The translations under genes and the position numbers were made by a program. A DNA stretch of 64,000 nucleotides from Apiosordaria backusii (Eukaryota > Ascomycota > Sordariomycetes > Sordariales > Lasiosphaeriaceae): contig JAUKTV010000011.1 in the NCBI GenBank assembly GCA_030549205.1, positions 248,001 to 312,000 on the forward strand, given 5' to 3'. Shown in pieces: positions 46,703-59,255 of this stretch. The stretch's first letter is position 1. Every line of letters starts with the position of its first letter. Under the pieces are notes generated by a model. It saw only the letters and a program-made list of their open reading frames with translations. It was not told the origin of the DNA and searched no databases.

Positions 46703-49700
46703 TGGGGTTCAACACATTTGACGAGGGGGACTCTGGCGATAAGGCGTCAAGATACGTTATGAGGGGGTGTAATAACTGGGCTTGGGCTTGCTTTGGTTCG
46801 GTTTGGGGTTGGTGAATTGGTGCTTTGGAGTTATTTTCTGTTTCCTCAACGAATGGAATGGTTCCTTTTTTTTTTTTTTTTTCGCACAAGTGGGGTTTGA
46901 GTTGCTTCATTGGGTTTGCATCCTTAGTTATTTTAGTTTTTTTCTTTTTTTCCTCTCTCGATTTTTCTTTTATCTCGGTTTTGTACATACCTATATATCT
47001 AGAAGAGGAGCTGAGAGTCGGTGGTCAGTGACGTATGGGGAGCATGGAAGGGGGTTAACAGGGGGGGGAGAAAAATGGGGAGGAAGATGGGGATGAGCGC
47101 AACCTACACACAATTTACTATACTTCCTTCCTCACTTACAACCGACAAACCTCTCTCATCTCAGCATCTTTCGAATCATCACTCAGCGGCAGGGGTGAGA
47201 TAGCCTTATCATAACACCGCAACAGAAATACTTCTTCATCGGCCAATTTGAACTTCTCCCACCAGCGGCCGCACTGCTTCTTGGCTTTGGGGTGGGGTGG
47301 ATGATGGTGATGGGGATGAGTGGCTGTTCTCGGTTTTATCTTCTTCTCCTATTTCGAGACGCGCTTCTATGAGCTTTCTTGCCGTCTTGGTTCAGGAGGA
47401 GGTTGTGGGGTTGTGGAATAAGAGAAAGACGGTTTTGGAGCGAAACTTATATATTACTTAGGGAGAGATAAAAAAGAGTACTTTATTTATATATTTGAAG
47501 CGGTTCACATGAAATTGAAATATTTGACGTATATTTGGTTGGGTGCTTGATGAGGGTGTGATTGTGCTGAGATGATGGTCAGGGGTGACGGGTGAGAAGG
47601 TGAAGAGATGAGATGATGTGATGCGTGAATATAAGGCTGTATCCAGCACGGAAAGGATGATATATCACTTTGCACTATTGTGAATGGGTACCGTATTATG
47701 GATGAAAGACGTGAAGGTTTGTGAAGTCTTGTGATCTTGAAATTTGGAAATATCCCATGCCACCACCACCGCACAAGCAATGATCGCCCTCCCACACACA
47801 CCCGCTTGCATGATCAGCGCGATCTTCCCCATCTTGCATTGCGTTTTTTTCGATCTTCTGCAATCAAGCTTGTATGTATCTTTCTATCTGCCTGACAAAC
47901 ACAGATACAGATAAGCTATCGAGAACTTGAAAACTACTTATGTATATCCAAGTTTGCTGTTATCACCACGGAGATGTCTCGGCCGAGATACAAGCCGTGC
48001 ACTAACAAACGCAATCACACAGTGGAGAACGCTTCGTCGATCCCAGAGACGCGGGAACCTTACGTAACCCAAGCGATCCCGCTTGCTTGCGCCGGTCCGT
48101 TCCGAGGTGATGGGTGGGTGCAGGGGTTCCACTTTTGTTTAACTCCAAAACGGTTTTACGTAAAGGGCTTTTGGAGGGAGTAGGTTGTGAGACGCCGGAG
48201 TGCTGATGAGTGGTCTGTGCGTGATGAGTGTGGATTGGAGGGGAGGGGTTAGTTCTAGGTTAGGGTTAGGGTGTGCTCGGGGGATGAGATGGATGAGGTT
48301 GTGTTGGACGTTGAGGTGGATGATGTTGTGATGATGATGAAAATGATCTGTTGTTTGCTACTAGCTGCTAGGACAGAATCGTATGGGTAGGACTTTGAGC
48401 GTGAAGTTCTATGCAAGTTCTGGAGTGCTCCCGACTTGCATGTTTGGTTAACTGAAACTCTATAGCTGCATTTCTCGGTGTGCATTCGAGCTCCTCCACA
48501 CAAAGATGACTCCCAACCAAAGAAAAACACCCTGACAATATCCAATTTCTGTGTTTTTTTACCGGGCAGTGCACAAGCTAAATTTTGGGTTCCAATTGTT
48601 GAGGAACAAGCACCGCGGTGCTGCTACCCCAGCTTAACCCTCACTCTCACTCACCGAAGCATGCCTCTTGCTGCCCGATCCCTGACTCCTCGTGTTGGTT
48701 GGCCCTCTCTCTGTCCACCGAGGCAGATCTCGACACCGACACCGACATTGATACGAACGGACGTGACGAACACAAATCTGGAATTGAGAGATGCCTATCC
48801 GCCTGTTCGCCTCATTATTTCTGACGTCGACGTCACAGGGGTTGAGGAGGAAGCAAATGATAGTGGAAGGAAAGCGAATGGGACCTCACCTCAAATGGCA
48901 CATCGGGCGCATATCCACATCTTTTGTGCCCTATCATCTTCAACGGCTATGCATGACATTTGGTGTGTGGGCGTGCCATTGTGGACTTTTGCTGCTGGCT
49001 GTCGGCAAATGGGTTAGGTACCTAGGTGACATAGGGGCGGATACAGCGTGGCACAGTGGTTACCGTAGGTATCGTTTTTACAGGGAGACAGGGGGCGTCT
49101 TTTGTGGAGGGTAAATGTCAACACCACACACCGAACTCTGGAGATTCGGGATGATTTCCGTGTTTAGCTAGGTTTCGTAGATTGCTCACTGTTGATTCAT
49201 GTGGGCTGTGCAAAAAGAAGCTTCTCACGGGGCGGTAAGTCATGGTTTCTGTTGATTGTGACGTTCCGGGCGGGGCGGGCTTCGACGGGACTTCTTGCCG
49301 ATGCGGAGAGGCGGAGCGAGCATCCAGGTTGACCCGCGGCGGTGGTGACAGGTGGGGGTGGTGCAGTGTTGCAGTGGGGTCTTTCAGCTTCAAATCTCGA
49401 AGTTCAACCCAAGCATTCTGGTTTTCGGATTGGACGCTGCCTGTTAAGATCAGACGCAAGAAAAACAGCATCAGGGAATGGGCGATGCAGAAAGCAAGAT
49501 GCCCGGGCTGTCTCATACGTACGTTATTAAATTACCTGCATTGAGTCAAGATCACAAGATGTGCTTGTTCGGGCGTTCTAATGCTGAGAGCGAACAGGAG
49601 TTCATCCGACTCCGAGGTCGGGTCCGGCTTTTAGGTCTGTCAATCCTAAATTCTGAGTGGAAAAGCTGGGGTTTCAAGAAGAATAAAAGCAATGCTCTTC

Positions 49701-51618
49701 CTATGCTTTTGCACTGCCCCATTTCCCAGTCTCTATCGCCGTTGTTGTGTGTCGGTGCGAGCTGTTCTTGTCAGCATTTCTTGATCGCTGATATGGTCTT
49801 GAAATTCCATCACTGAGTCTGCGCATTCGTGATTGTTTTCTACCCGCTCGTACACAGCCTGTCCGATGAGCATAGGCGGCCGACAATTTGAGACTGTCTG
49901 TGGCGAGGGATTAATTAGTTGAGGTAGTACTGCACTGGCAATGAGTAAGTGAGGAGGAACTTTACCTTAGTGCCTCAGTGCCTCAATGCCTCACCTGAAG
50001 CTTCAGTTGTTCCTCACCGTCAACGACCCCACCTCCCTGAACCTGTGACAATAGACAGCGGGGGCCGGCAGATGGGTCGCGGACCATTCAATTTTGGCCC
50101 TCTTTTTGGATAGAGGCAAGAGGCGAGAGATGACAACACTCGGAATTGGATGTTCTTGTATTTTCCTTGATTTTGAGGACATCTGGGTTGACGTCCGCGG
50201 ACCAATATCTATTTTTTGCTTGTTTGTGAACTTTGCCGTTGTCATCCCGTTGGACCATACCGTGTGGGAAAATAGATCAACCTGGAGAAAGACCCCCAAT
50301 GAGTGCCGGACCGAAACCGAGACCCTGGGTTTTGGAAGGTGAGTGAGTGGTTGCAAATACGACACACACTGGTGGTTTTTTTCTGTGTCGGTCTTCCTCA
50401 TTGGGGTCGTCATTGAGGTGCTGTATTTGTGGTACGTGAAAGTGTCAAGTCACCTCGGTAGAGAACCCCTCATCTACATGCAGCTCTTGCGTCGCTGGGG
50501 AGCTCATTGACAGAAAGTGTGGAGGGGTGCATTGCATGACATAGCATAGGGCTGATGCCACGTCCCTCATGTGTACCAAATGCTCTTTGGCTCAACTCGA
50601 GATACATTTGAAAGTAGTTGGTGGCTGGGTGGTTGCCTAAGGCCAGAGAGAAGCAAATCCACCCACTCAAAACCCCCAACCTCCCCGAGAGTTGGGGTTG
50701 TTGGGGACGTGCCAATCACTGCTAGGGCTATTACATGCAAGTATGTATCGCAGCTGCACGTCAGAGTCATCACGCGCCTTTCACATGTCCAGAACCGCCT
50801 CAGAGCATAGTTCAGACGACAAGAGAGAAAGCAACGGAATTTTCAAGCAGCTTGCCCTTAATCTACATGAGGCTCAAAACGCCAAAGTTGTGCGTAGGCG
50901 AGGAGGACCCTTGCATAAGTTGAAAGTCTTGGGTCGGCAGGTTGCTGCCTCAATGAGATGTGCATGAACTGGATAAATGGGATTTGATTGATTCGAATCG
51001 AACTCAGGTGATGAATGGAAATGTAACCACTTACGCCATCGCCAGCCATCTCGGTATCCAAAGACGAGCTTTCATACGAGGTCGTGTCTGCCTGGGCAGC
51101 TGTTTCACAGCATTTTGTCTAGACTGTCAAAACCCGAGAAAATGGTGCTAAGAGATGGCACGGTTGCCCTTAGATCTTGTGTCACAAAAACGAATAGACT
51201 GGATTCACAAACAGCTGGGCGAAAGAGAAAAAAGTCCACCAAAAGCAATTATCCCTGAATTAGTTACAACATCTATAGCGAATGTGTCCAAATGTGCCCC
51301 CAAATGAACCCTGCCTCCTTTATGTCCAGCGCCTCAAAAAAAAAAAAACAGTCCATGCTCCTCTAGTCTCGATGCGAATGCAGAGGCTCGCGCCCCGTTG
51401 AAGTCTATCATTGCGGCATCCCAAATACTTTCCAAAGGTTGTCCGTAGTCCCAAACTCCAAATCCGATAGCAGTTATCCCCCCGCTGGAATTCGAGAAAG
51501 CCTCCCTAGCAAGCAATTGTTGTCTCTTGCCCTCTGATGCCAGGATTGTCGAGCTCAAAGGCGTCCGTAATACACCCTGAAGCTTGGGATCTCAGAGAAA
51601 TCCCACAATGGAGATAGC
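46703..51618. other. Intergenic, 4.9 kb
   Basis: No supported gene. Notable: a 17-nt T run at 46866-46882 in the probable ASH1 3' untranslated region, and two adjacent telomere-type TTAGGG units at 48260-48271, too few to mean a telomere. Open frames are short and of random composition. Confidence 0.5.
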
Positions 51619-51840
51619 TTAATTGGAAGACCTTTCAGGTCTGGTCTTGACAGTCTCGACTCTGCAGTATGAGCACCGCAGGTGACCGCAGTTGGCGCAG
51701 TAAACGTCGATCGTTGTATTCAGGGGCCCGTAGGTACAGTTGTCCTACAGCCATGTTAGCAAGATCACACAGATTAGGTGCAATAAATGGTTACTTACAC
51801 AGTACCACACTATGTTGTAGGTTCTGCTGCTGCCGGGCAT
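51619..51840 (-). CDS. Small zinc-ribbon protein, 55 aa
   Basis: Two tiny exons, 51840-51799 and 51744-51619, with a 54-bp intron (GTAAGT donor, CTAAC branch, TAG acceptor) give 55 aa. The join is exact and produces three Cys pairs: Cys14-x2-Cys17, Cys30-x2-Cys33 followed by Gly-His, and Cys38-x2-Cys41. The text begins MPGSSRTYNIVWYCDNC and continues YCANCGHLRCSYC. The WYCxxC ... CxxCGHxRCxYC layout matches the small, poorly described zinc-ribbon proteins common in filamentous ascomycetes. I know no assigned function; a role in protein or nucleic-acid binding is only a guess. The first pair spans the splice site (Cys14 ends exon 1), strong support for the model. No signal peptide or membrane segment. 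A related arrangement appears at 58859-59255 on the same strand. Confidence 0.78.
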
Positions 51841-54800
51841 GTTGGACAAGGTAGTTTTGGAGAGAAAGGGTTGTGTAGAGGGTATGTCTGAAGAGCTGAT
51901 AGCTGGTCGCTATAAGATGTTCGGAACACTTGTTGCAAAGAACTCGTGATGGGAAGACTGATGATGGGAGAAGGGACATTTTATACCTGTTTCGAAACAC
52001 CCAAAAAATGTACTTTGAGACTTCCAAGTACTTGCAAGGCAGAAGAAGACCATTCCAATCCCTATATTGTCTCGGTGACACAGCAAAGTACATCCACCCC
52101 TGACTGCAGATGTACAGCCGTAGTCTTCCTCGAAACCGTCGTCAGGCACCACGTAGGCTCCTCAGAGACTAGCTACTTGAAGAGAAGAAGCGAGTAGGCA
52201 AACAGAATGGCGACCGTGAAGGTAAGGCAATTGCAACGCAAATTGAGGCATAACAAGGCATGCGTATGAGATGATCCACTCGGACCCCCCCCCGGCACAC
52301 TGATGTCCATTGTCCGTAGACCTCCTTTGGGGGGTGATGAAGACTCATGACCGAACCTCCTCGCAGCAGGAAAGCTGCAACCATGTCGTGTTCTAACCAG
52401 TAATGAGCCTTTCCAGCATATTGAGACTGCATGAGGGCCCGAGGAACTCATGAGGGTCAGGTTGCCCCATGGGCGAAGCATGCTGAGCAGTGCAGTCGAG
52501 GGTGTCGCGGCTGGGCCGGTGTTTCGAATGACGGCGGAAAGCGAAGTGAAAGACTCATGTTAATATGCCGTTTAAACGCGGGCGATTTCAACAGCTTCGG
52601 TCCCATACGAAGCATGCGACTTTCCCCGTGAGCCAGGTGCGCGCCCTGAACCTGGAGCGCTGGGGCACAGCCGCTGTGCTCGAAACCGTTGAGAGGCCCT
52701 TGTCGAAAGTGGATGGTATCGGAATAGGGGGCACGGATTGGACGCTGGTATACCTCGAATCGACCTTGAACAAGCGCAGAACTAGAAAAGGAGAAAGTGT
52801 AAGTCAGACAGGAAAAGCTTCCACCTTGAGCAGCAGAGCCGCATTACGCCCCCAAACCTTGGCAAGTTCCCGCATTCCCCTCACCCGCCCAATGATTCCC
52901 TAACCCTCTGCCTCTGCTTAAGCATGCTGCGGGCCCACTCATGCTGCGCACTCGGGGTAGCATTCATCCATCACGCTCGGTGTAATTTTGTGCACTAACC
53001 AACGGACCAGCCCCGCTGACCTTCCCCCTCATGATCAAGAGCTGTCTCCCAAACTCCTCACTTTGAATTCCAAAATCGAGGTCCAGTGGACCAGTCTTTG
53101 ACCTTCCTTGGCCATTGGATTGCTGGGCATTTTTGCAAGGTAGACGGGCTTCCGTGGCTGAGCTTTTTTACTTTCAAACTGTAAGCCCAGGCGCGCAGAA
53201 GAAGTCGTGCCCAGCTTGGCGACAGGTGCAAATCGGGTGGGGTGCCTTGCGTGAAAGTTGAGTGCTACGGCTGCCTTGAGAATATGCAGCTGTATTGACT
53301 CATACGGCTCTCCTAACAGATCGACGTGTAGGTGTTGCGGTTATGATCGGTCTCGAAAGTCAAGCAGACTCGACGGTCCGGTGTTGGGTTGGGACCGCAT
53401 GCAGTGCACGTCACCGACATGCAAAACTTTGAGCCTCAGAAGAGGACGTCAAACGGACGGAACCGAGCGTAGGACGTACAATCGTTTAATCGAATTATCG
53501 GGACAATTCGGCTATGCAGGAATTGCGTCTTGCCAACTCGAGGTCGAGGTCGGTCGTTCGGTGAGACCCCCGAAGTTTCGGTGACGAAGACAGGGCCACG
53601 CCAGTCTGCCCACGCCAGCACTGCAAGAACCCTGGCCAAAACGCTCGAGATCGAAACTAACTGACACTGATATCTGAGTCAATTTGTCGGAAATAGACTG
53701 AACGAACACGAACAGACATGAGAAAAGAAGAATGAAATAAAGAAAACGTTAAGAGAAAGCTTCCTCGGTGTATGACGGAGCACCTTGAGCAAAGAGAAGA
53801 TGGTTAAAGAATTGGGAAGCGAGAGAATAATACTGGGAAGCCCAAACAACAGAGAAAACCAAAGACAGCAAGAAGCTGCCTGCTCAAACCTTCTCGAAGT
53901 CTCATCATCACCAGCAGTTGGAGTCCTCCCGCCGTCATCATGGCGCCGAATGATTCATCCAACCGACCATATGATTGCTCAAGTCACTCCCCCTAGCAGT
54001 CCTCAAGCACCATCAGCCCACCATAGGCTTCTCATCCCGACATTTCGATAGAGCAACTGCTATGCAGCAACCCGTTACCACTCATTGTTCCTCGGTATTG
54101 TTGCTGTGTTGTAGCGCTAATTCGACTTCATCGTTGTTCAAGCCTTGCGTTGGTCGATAACCAAGAGGCAACGTCTGTGGTTTGGGTTGTCGTTGCGCGA
54201 GTATCGAGCTTGGATATTGTTTGCAATATGTGAGTGCGATTAGTTTCTGCTTCTTGCAGCTCCGGTTCCCCCGCCGCCCTCGGCCATGACCAAGGGGATT
54301 TTGGGCCGTGTAGGCCAGACTCCAGCAGATCGCGGAAGATAGTGGTCTGAAGTGTCACCTTATATGCTTCCTTCTGAGAGCCAAAGGATGAGGCTCTGCG
54401 GATCTTTTGGAAGTCGGGGTTACCGAAAAAGTAGGCCCACCACACACAATCAACGCCCATCTGGGTATATCGGTCAGTCGCGACTCCTTTCTGGTAATTG
54501 AGTGCCTGATATCATGGTAGTGGTGCCTATGCTGACTCGACGGGTCGCTTCAGCCAGCCATTTCAGCCGCGTCTCATGAACGCCACTAGCTACCGAGGTG
54601 AACAAGATGGCAGGGAAACGGTGAAATGCCCTTCCAGCTTATGTCGTTGGGATGATGAATGAAAGTCGATTGGTTGGCTCTGACTGCACCTGGGCACAGT
54701 GTCTAAGACATCTCTTGTCAGTACATATATATCGGGGCCCTGCCTATCAAAGAAGATGGTGTGCTCATCGCATCATGGTTCACACACCATCTCATTCATA

Positions 54801-54987
54801 GGCCGATTTCGAAGAGGGGTCAATTTCAAGCCTTGTAGCCTCCTCAGGCCACAACAGAAGCTGCAAGGCTGGGCAGTGACAATCGAATGGCCAGTATGGG
54901 TATCTTGATGCGATCGTGTATCAGCCAGGTGGTCTTGTGGTGATTACCGGTACAATGCAGAGCTCCAGCTAGCTTGCCGGCAGCGAA
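51841..54987. other. Intergenic, 3.1 kb
   Basis: No supported gene. A plus-strand frame at 53258-53584 contains CRCCGYD and CTSPTC but lacks the spacing of the zinc-ribbon genes. A minus-strand frame at 54128-54460 (VDCVWWAYFFGNPDF start, preceded by a possible CAG acceptor) looks faintly coding but could not be linked to other exons. Confidence 0.4.
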
Positions 54988-55305
54988 ATGGAAGAGATCC
55001 AAACGGAAAAGGCAAACTTGGTATTTGGAGCTCAGAATCGGGCGCCAGCAACCCAAGAGCTCAGATCCACTGACAGAGACTGGAAGACCACCTATGAGAT
55101 GGTTTTGGTCAGCACACACATTCACGATTCGTCCGCTATTCCGGAGTATTACCAATATGGAATGTTGTGCGCAAAAATCCAAGTCTCAAAGCCGATGAAT
55201 CCGATGAGGCCAAATGGCATTTCCATTCGGAAAGAATATGTGCCGATATGTGCCCGTCATGACCGTGAATTCCAAGCTTGGTTGCCGTCCGTTGGTCTTT
55301 TGTGA
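54988..55305 (+). CDS. Unrecognised ORF, 105 aa, possibly a gene remnant
   Basis: Family not recognised. The open frame has balanced, protein-like composition (for example EEIQTEKANLVFGAQNR, YYQYGMLCAKIQVSK and RKEYVPICARHDREF) with no repeats. The same frame is coding-like upstream of its ATG, reading QYGYLDAIVYQPGGLVVITG, but a TAG at about 54970 lies between, so this may be the 3' part of a disrupted gene. The YQPGGLVVITG segment loosely recalls the strand that precedes the iron site in cupin/JmjC folds, which is too weak to call. No donor or acceptor removing the TAG was found. Confidence 0.3.
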   Translation: MEEIQTEKANLVFGAQNRAPATQELRSTDRDWKTTYEMVLVSTHIHDSSAIPEYYQYGMLCAKIQVSKPMNPMRPNGISIRKEYVPICARHDREFQAWLPSVGLL

Positions 55306-56030
55306 AGTACGTTGATTGTCCATAAAACCCACGCTCCGACAGAAAGACTCTGGTCGGAGATGCTTGAACAAGTCATGAAAAAGAGAATGACTTTTTATCA
55401 TGCATTGCAACCATCAATTTCTTCCAGAAGGCGAAATGCTTCAAAGACGGTTATTACCATGTGATTGCGCTGTCACGCTGTGCAACACCACCATGCCAGA
55501 GATTAGCGTTGGCCCGAGACTTCCCCGCATTTCTTTGGGTGCTAACATGGAACCTCGGTAGCGGAGAAAGCATCGAGCAGTGGGAGGTTCTTCACTAACA
55601 AGTATGCAGTCTTGATGCGTATAGCTGCACGGACCCTGCGGTTGCAGTTTCTTAGTGGCTTCCCCCCAGAGTGTCAACGGTGAAATTACCAAGATCCGAG
55701 ACTATTTAGACAGTCCACCTGTGCGACCAACAAACGTCATCCCGTCCATCCCAACTGTGAGCTTGATCGGACCTCCGACCTCGAACCAATGCCAATCGCA
55801 ATCATCTAGACGGAGCGGTCAGACCCGGATCCGGGTTCATCAATCACTGTCGCAGCGATCCACCTCTCAATGTCTCGCTCTTGATCTTTTCGCCTTCCTC
55901 CCCCTTTCCGCAGCGCGTCGAACCGCCGTCCCTTCGTTCCGTTTTTCTCCTTGGTTCTCTCTGCCGGCCGCGACTCGGATCGGCGCATCCTTTGGTTTCG
56001 TAGGCGAGGGTGGGCTGGTGGGAGGACACA
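55306..56030. promoter_or_regulatory. Upstream region of PFA5
   Basis: About 0.7 kb with no supported gene; the PFA5 promoter and leader must lie here. The stretch 55850-55970 is C/T-rich on the plus strand, a frequent feature of fungal promoters just before transcription starts. Confidence 0.4.
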
Positions 56031-57372
56031 ATGGTGGCAGCTCGAACAGCTTCCACACGGTGGCTAGTGCGGATCATCCCATTAGTATTAGCCGGTTGTG
56101 CTGGCCTCGCGACTTATGTCGTGGTCAAGCGAGTATGCTGTATGTTTGTCTGCTTCTGTCTTTGGGTTCACAGCATGTTCTCTGGCCAGTGTCTGACCTT
56201 CTTAGTGGATTATTTCCTACAAATACAACCGAAAAATGGAGTAGCTGCAGCCTTCCTCGCCCTTTACTTTTTCTTCCTCCTATTAATGTTATTGTCATAC
56301 TTCCGCGTATTCCTCGAAATCCAACAAAACCCAGGAGTGACACCGCTTGGAGAGCGAGCTGTTCAGCAAAGAGAGCAAGAAAAGGAGCGCAAACGCCTCG
56401 GCCGAAAAGGAGGGAGCGACCTTGAAGCAGGTGAGAGATATGAGGCTTGTGCCGACAACAATCCCGATAGCCCGGGTCTCGAGCGCTTTTACAGCAAGGA
56501 TGTTTTTGTGTGCAACACAGATGGGCGGCCTCGGTGGTGCAGCTCCTGTTGTACCTGGAAGGTCGATAGGGCCCATCACTGCAGTGAGCTCGAGAGATGT
56601 GTCAAAAAGATGGACCATTACTGTCCGTGGGTAGGAGGTGTGGTTGGTGAGACATGTCAGTGCAACATCGTCCAAGACCCCTTCGAAATTATCATGCTAA
56701 CTCATGACTATAGCCTTCAAATTCTTTATACAGTTCACCAGTTACACGGCACTGTATTGCATTGTGGTCATCGTTGCGACCGTCATATGCCTCAAATCAA
56801 AACTTGAGACTGGACGAGGCGTCGACGGGCTTGTGATTGCCGCCTTAGCAATCAGCGCCTTCTTTGGCCTCTTCACCTTTACCATGACAGCCACATCGAT
56901 ACGGTATGCCATTGTGAACCTTACCAACGTCGACTATCTCAAGTCCGAAAATATCGTCCATCAACTCGCCATCCGCGTTCCCCGAGGGACACAGGCGACA
57001 CCGAATTACAGCGTGGTCACATACCCTCTACCCAAAAGCTCGACACCTGATCATGAGGAAGACTCTCCACGGGATCAACTGGCAACAAGAACATTTGCCA
57101 TTGTGAAGACTGAGATGGGCGAAAACCCATGGGATTTGGGGCCGTACAGAAACTGGAAGTCAATCATGGGAAACAACCCTATTGACTGGCTGCTGCCGAT
57201 TAAACCATCACCGTGCGCCGTCTTCGAGAACAACGAAAGCTTTTACGAAATGGGCCCCTTGTATCAACAATTACGGAGAAGATTTGGGCTTCCAGAACTA
57301 CCCAAGCGCGAAGAGGAGGAGATTCTAGAGTTAAAACAACAACAGCATGAAAATGGGACGAACAGCACATGA
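56031..57372 (+). CDS. pfa5: PFA5, DHHC-family protein S-palmitoyltransferase
   Basis: A polytopic membrane enzyme that transfers palmitate to Cys residues of target proteins. Exons 56031-56139, 56206-56655 and 56714-57372 with introns of 66 and 58 bp give 405 aa. Membrane segments: about 13-33, about 48-70 (FLALYFFFLLLMLLSYF), and two after the catalytic region (FIQFTSYTALYCIVVIVATV; LVIAALAISAFFGLFTFTM). The Cys-rich domain is WCSSCCTWKVDRAHHCSELE then the active site DHYC at 173-176. Tyr in place of the second His is normal for the Pfa5 and Akr1 branch. After the last membrane segment come a TTxE-like region and a conserved NPWDLGPYRNWKSIMG block. The Cys-rich wording SELERCVKKMDHYCPWVGG points to Pfa5 rather than Pfa3 or Pfa4. 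Intron 1 has a multiple-of-three length without stops. Confidence 0.93.
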
Positions 57373-58858
57373 GGTTCATGAAATAGACGGAGATACCCAG
57401 GGATTCTTTGCGGGCACTTGTTATACTGGAGTATGTTATTTATCGGGTTTCTACGCATATCGTGTATCTTTGGACGGCACAAAGATATGGAGGTAATGTA
57501 ATCAGCATGGAATTATGGAGCAAAGCCTGTTCTGGTGCTGTGTGTCTTTCGTGCCTTCCTCGCAAGTGAGCGTCACACTGCGGCGCATCTCCACGTTTTG
57601 GGGAAAGCAGCCTGAAATTGTACTTAGAACTGCAGGAGCGATGCCTGCCTTACTTCCAGGGCCAGCATCAAATGAATTGCCGTCATCACCTCTGCTTATC
57701 TCACTCTCATCATCTCCTCCATCTTCAACAATCGTCGAATGCTCATCATCAAATCCATTCTTCAGCTCGAATGCTCATCCTCAAATTCACACTTCAGCTC
57801 GCCTCGATACATTCGGCCCTATCCAACTTGAAGAAAGATAAGTAAAAAAACCTCGTTTGAGATGCAAAACGGTTGCCTATCGTTGAAAACAGAAAATGGT
57901 GTGCTCAAAATTCAGGGCAGGGTTGGTCACCAGCTGCCGTGCAGCTCACCGCCGCCTACGCCGAGACAGAATTCCAACATTCATCCCAATATCTGTTTGA
58001 GGTAGAGTCGGATTGGACTCCGGACCAACGACCATGCTCGATACCAGTAAACACAGGCAACATCCATTCGAGAAATCCCACCGCCTTGACCCTCTGGATC
58101 AGATCTTGTCCCAGCCGCAAGAGATCCTGCATGTTTATCCCCTGCCAAGCTGTGAAGCTGCATGCATGCCTGCGAGGGCGGCCGAAGCAATTCAGTAGGG
58201 CAATCCAGCAAGGACGACAACGACAGGCCGTGCTGAAGGGGTTTTCCGTCATCCTACCATGGGGCATTATGTCAGACGGTTTTGTATGGATACCTTATTT
58301 CTTTTCAGGGCAGCCTGGTTGCTGATGCTGAATAACAGAAGCGACCCCAGACGGCCCGACCCTGCCGTGATTCCCAATTACTGCCTTGAATATCTGGCAA
58401 TGCCTGTGCTTGTGGATCAGGGGGAGGCAACATCATGGCTCAGGGTCAGAGTGGGCGCCCTAGGTACTTAGGCTATACAGTCTTCGACACACATTACGGT
58501 CAGGGACATCCAGTTGACAAGGTGCACCATGTTGAATATCGAAGCTAACTAACACAGGACTGGCCCGGCCTGCGGGACCAGCAACGAAAAAAAAGAAGGA
58601 GAAGAACAAGAAACAAAATCTAACAAAATAAAGACTATTCCTCCAATCATCAACGACACTACCCCCAACCCCTGAACTAGTTGTATTGCCACATTTAGTC
58701 TTGCTAGCTCAACGAAAGACATACGAAGGAAAGCCGATCACCGGATATCCCACCAGAACGATGAATAGCCGAGTAAACGCGAATGGACAGAGATTGTAGT
58801 TGATAGCGAGTCTCAGGTTGCTATTTCTTGGGATTGATGTTGTGTTTTTCCCAATAGA
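57373..58858. other. Intergenic, 1.5 kb
   Basis: Convergent 3' ends of PFA5 (plus) and the small zinc-ribbon gene (minus). Open frames are random in composition. Confidence 0.5.
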
Positions 58859-59255
58859 CTAAGCCTTGGGGCAGCAGTCGTCTTTAACATGTCCGCACTC
58901 GACGCACCTCTCGAGGAGGTCCAGATTGATGAGGTTGCCACATTGGCAGCAGGTGTAAACGTTGTTGGGTAGGTTGCGACCAGCCCTGAAACTGAAATCA
59001 ACACTAAACTCTCCATCAACCTTTGGGTGAACCTACATTTTGGAAGGGATAAGCACAGGATGAGGGTAGTAGTGCTGTTGAGAGTGACTGAGTTATGATA
59101 TCGATTCAGAAAGGCGGTGGTAGAGTTTGTTGAGTACGCAGCTTGATGATCTGTATTGCTTGGAGTTGAACTGACCACATTTCTGGCTCTCAGAGACCTT
59201 TTATAACTTCTGACACTCACCTTGACCAGGCATCTTCTTCTGACACTCCTTCCAT
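58859..59255 (-). CDS. Second small zinc-ribbon protein, about 53 aa (tentative start)
   Basis: The terminal exon (58985-58859) is convincing: VYTCCQCGNLINLDL, then LERCVECGHVKDDCCPKA and a TAG. It gives Cys24, Cys27, Cys39 and Cys42 followed by Gly-His, a four-Cys zinc ribbon with a CxxC-x11-CxxCGH layout, plus a terminal Cys pair. The proposed first exon is 59255-59221, starting at an ATG in a strong CTACCATGG context and ending at a GTGAGT donor. The phase-2 join across a 235-bp intron (58986-59220) gives 53 aa. An alternative acceptor further upstream (TAG near 59040) would add VHPKVDGEFSVDFSF, but neither that join nor other first exons gave a good frame. Function unknown; similar in type to the gene at 51619-51840. 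Confidence 0.5.

Noticed and set aside
48260..48271. Two TTAGGG units suggesting an interstitial telomere
   Set aside because: Only two units; expected by chance often enough and no flanking telomere-associated sequence.
273..49028. Recurrent ACCTAGGT palindromes in intergenic DNA (274, 43216, 49020)
   Set aside because: Three copies against about one expected in 64 kb, and the CCTAGG core is not enriched; not enough for a claim.
53258..53584. Cys-containing plus-strand frame (CRCCGYD ... CTSPTC)
   Set aside because: Cys spacing does not match the two zinc-ribbon genes and no start or splice structure supports it.
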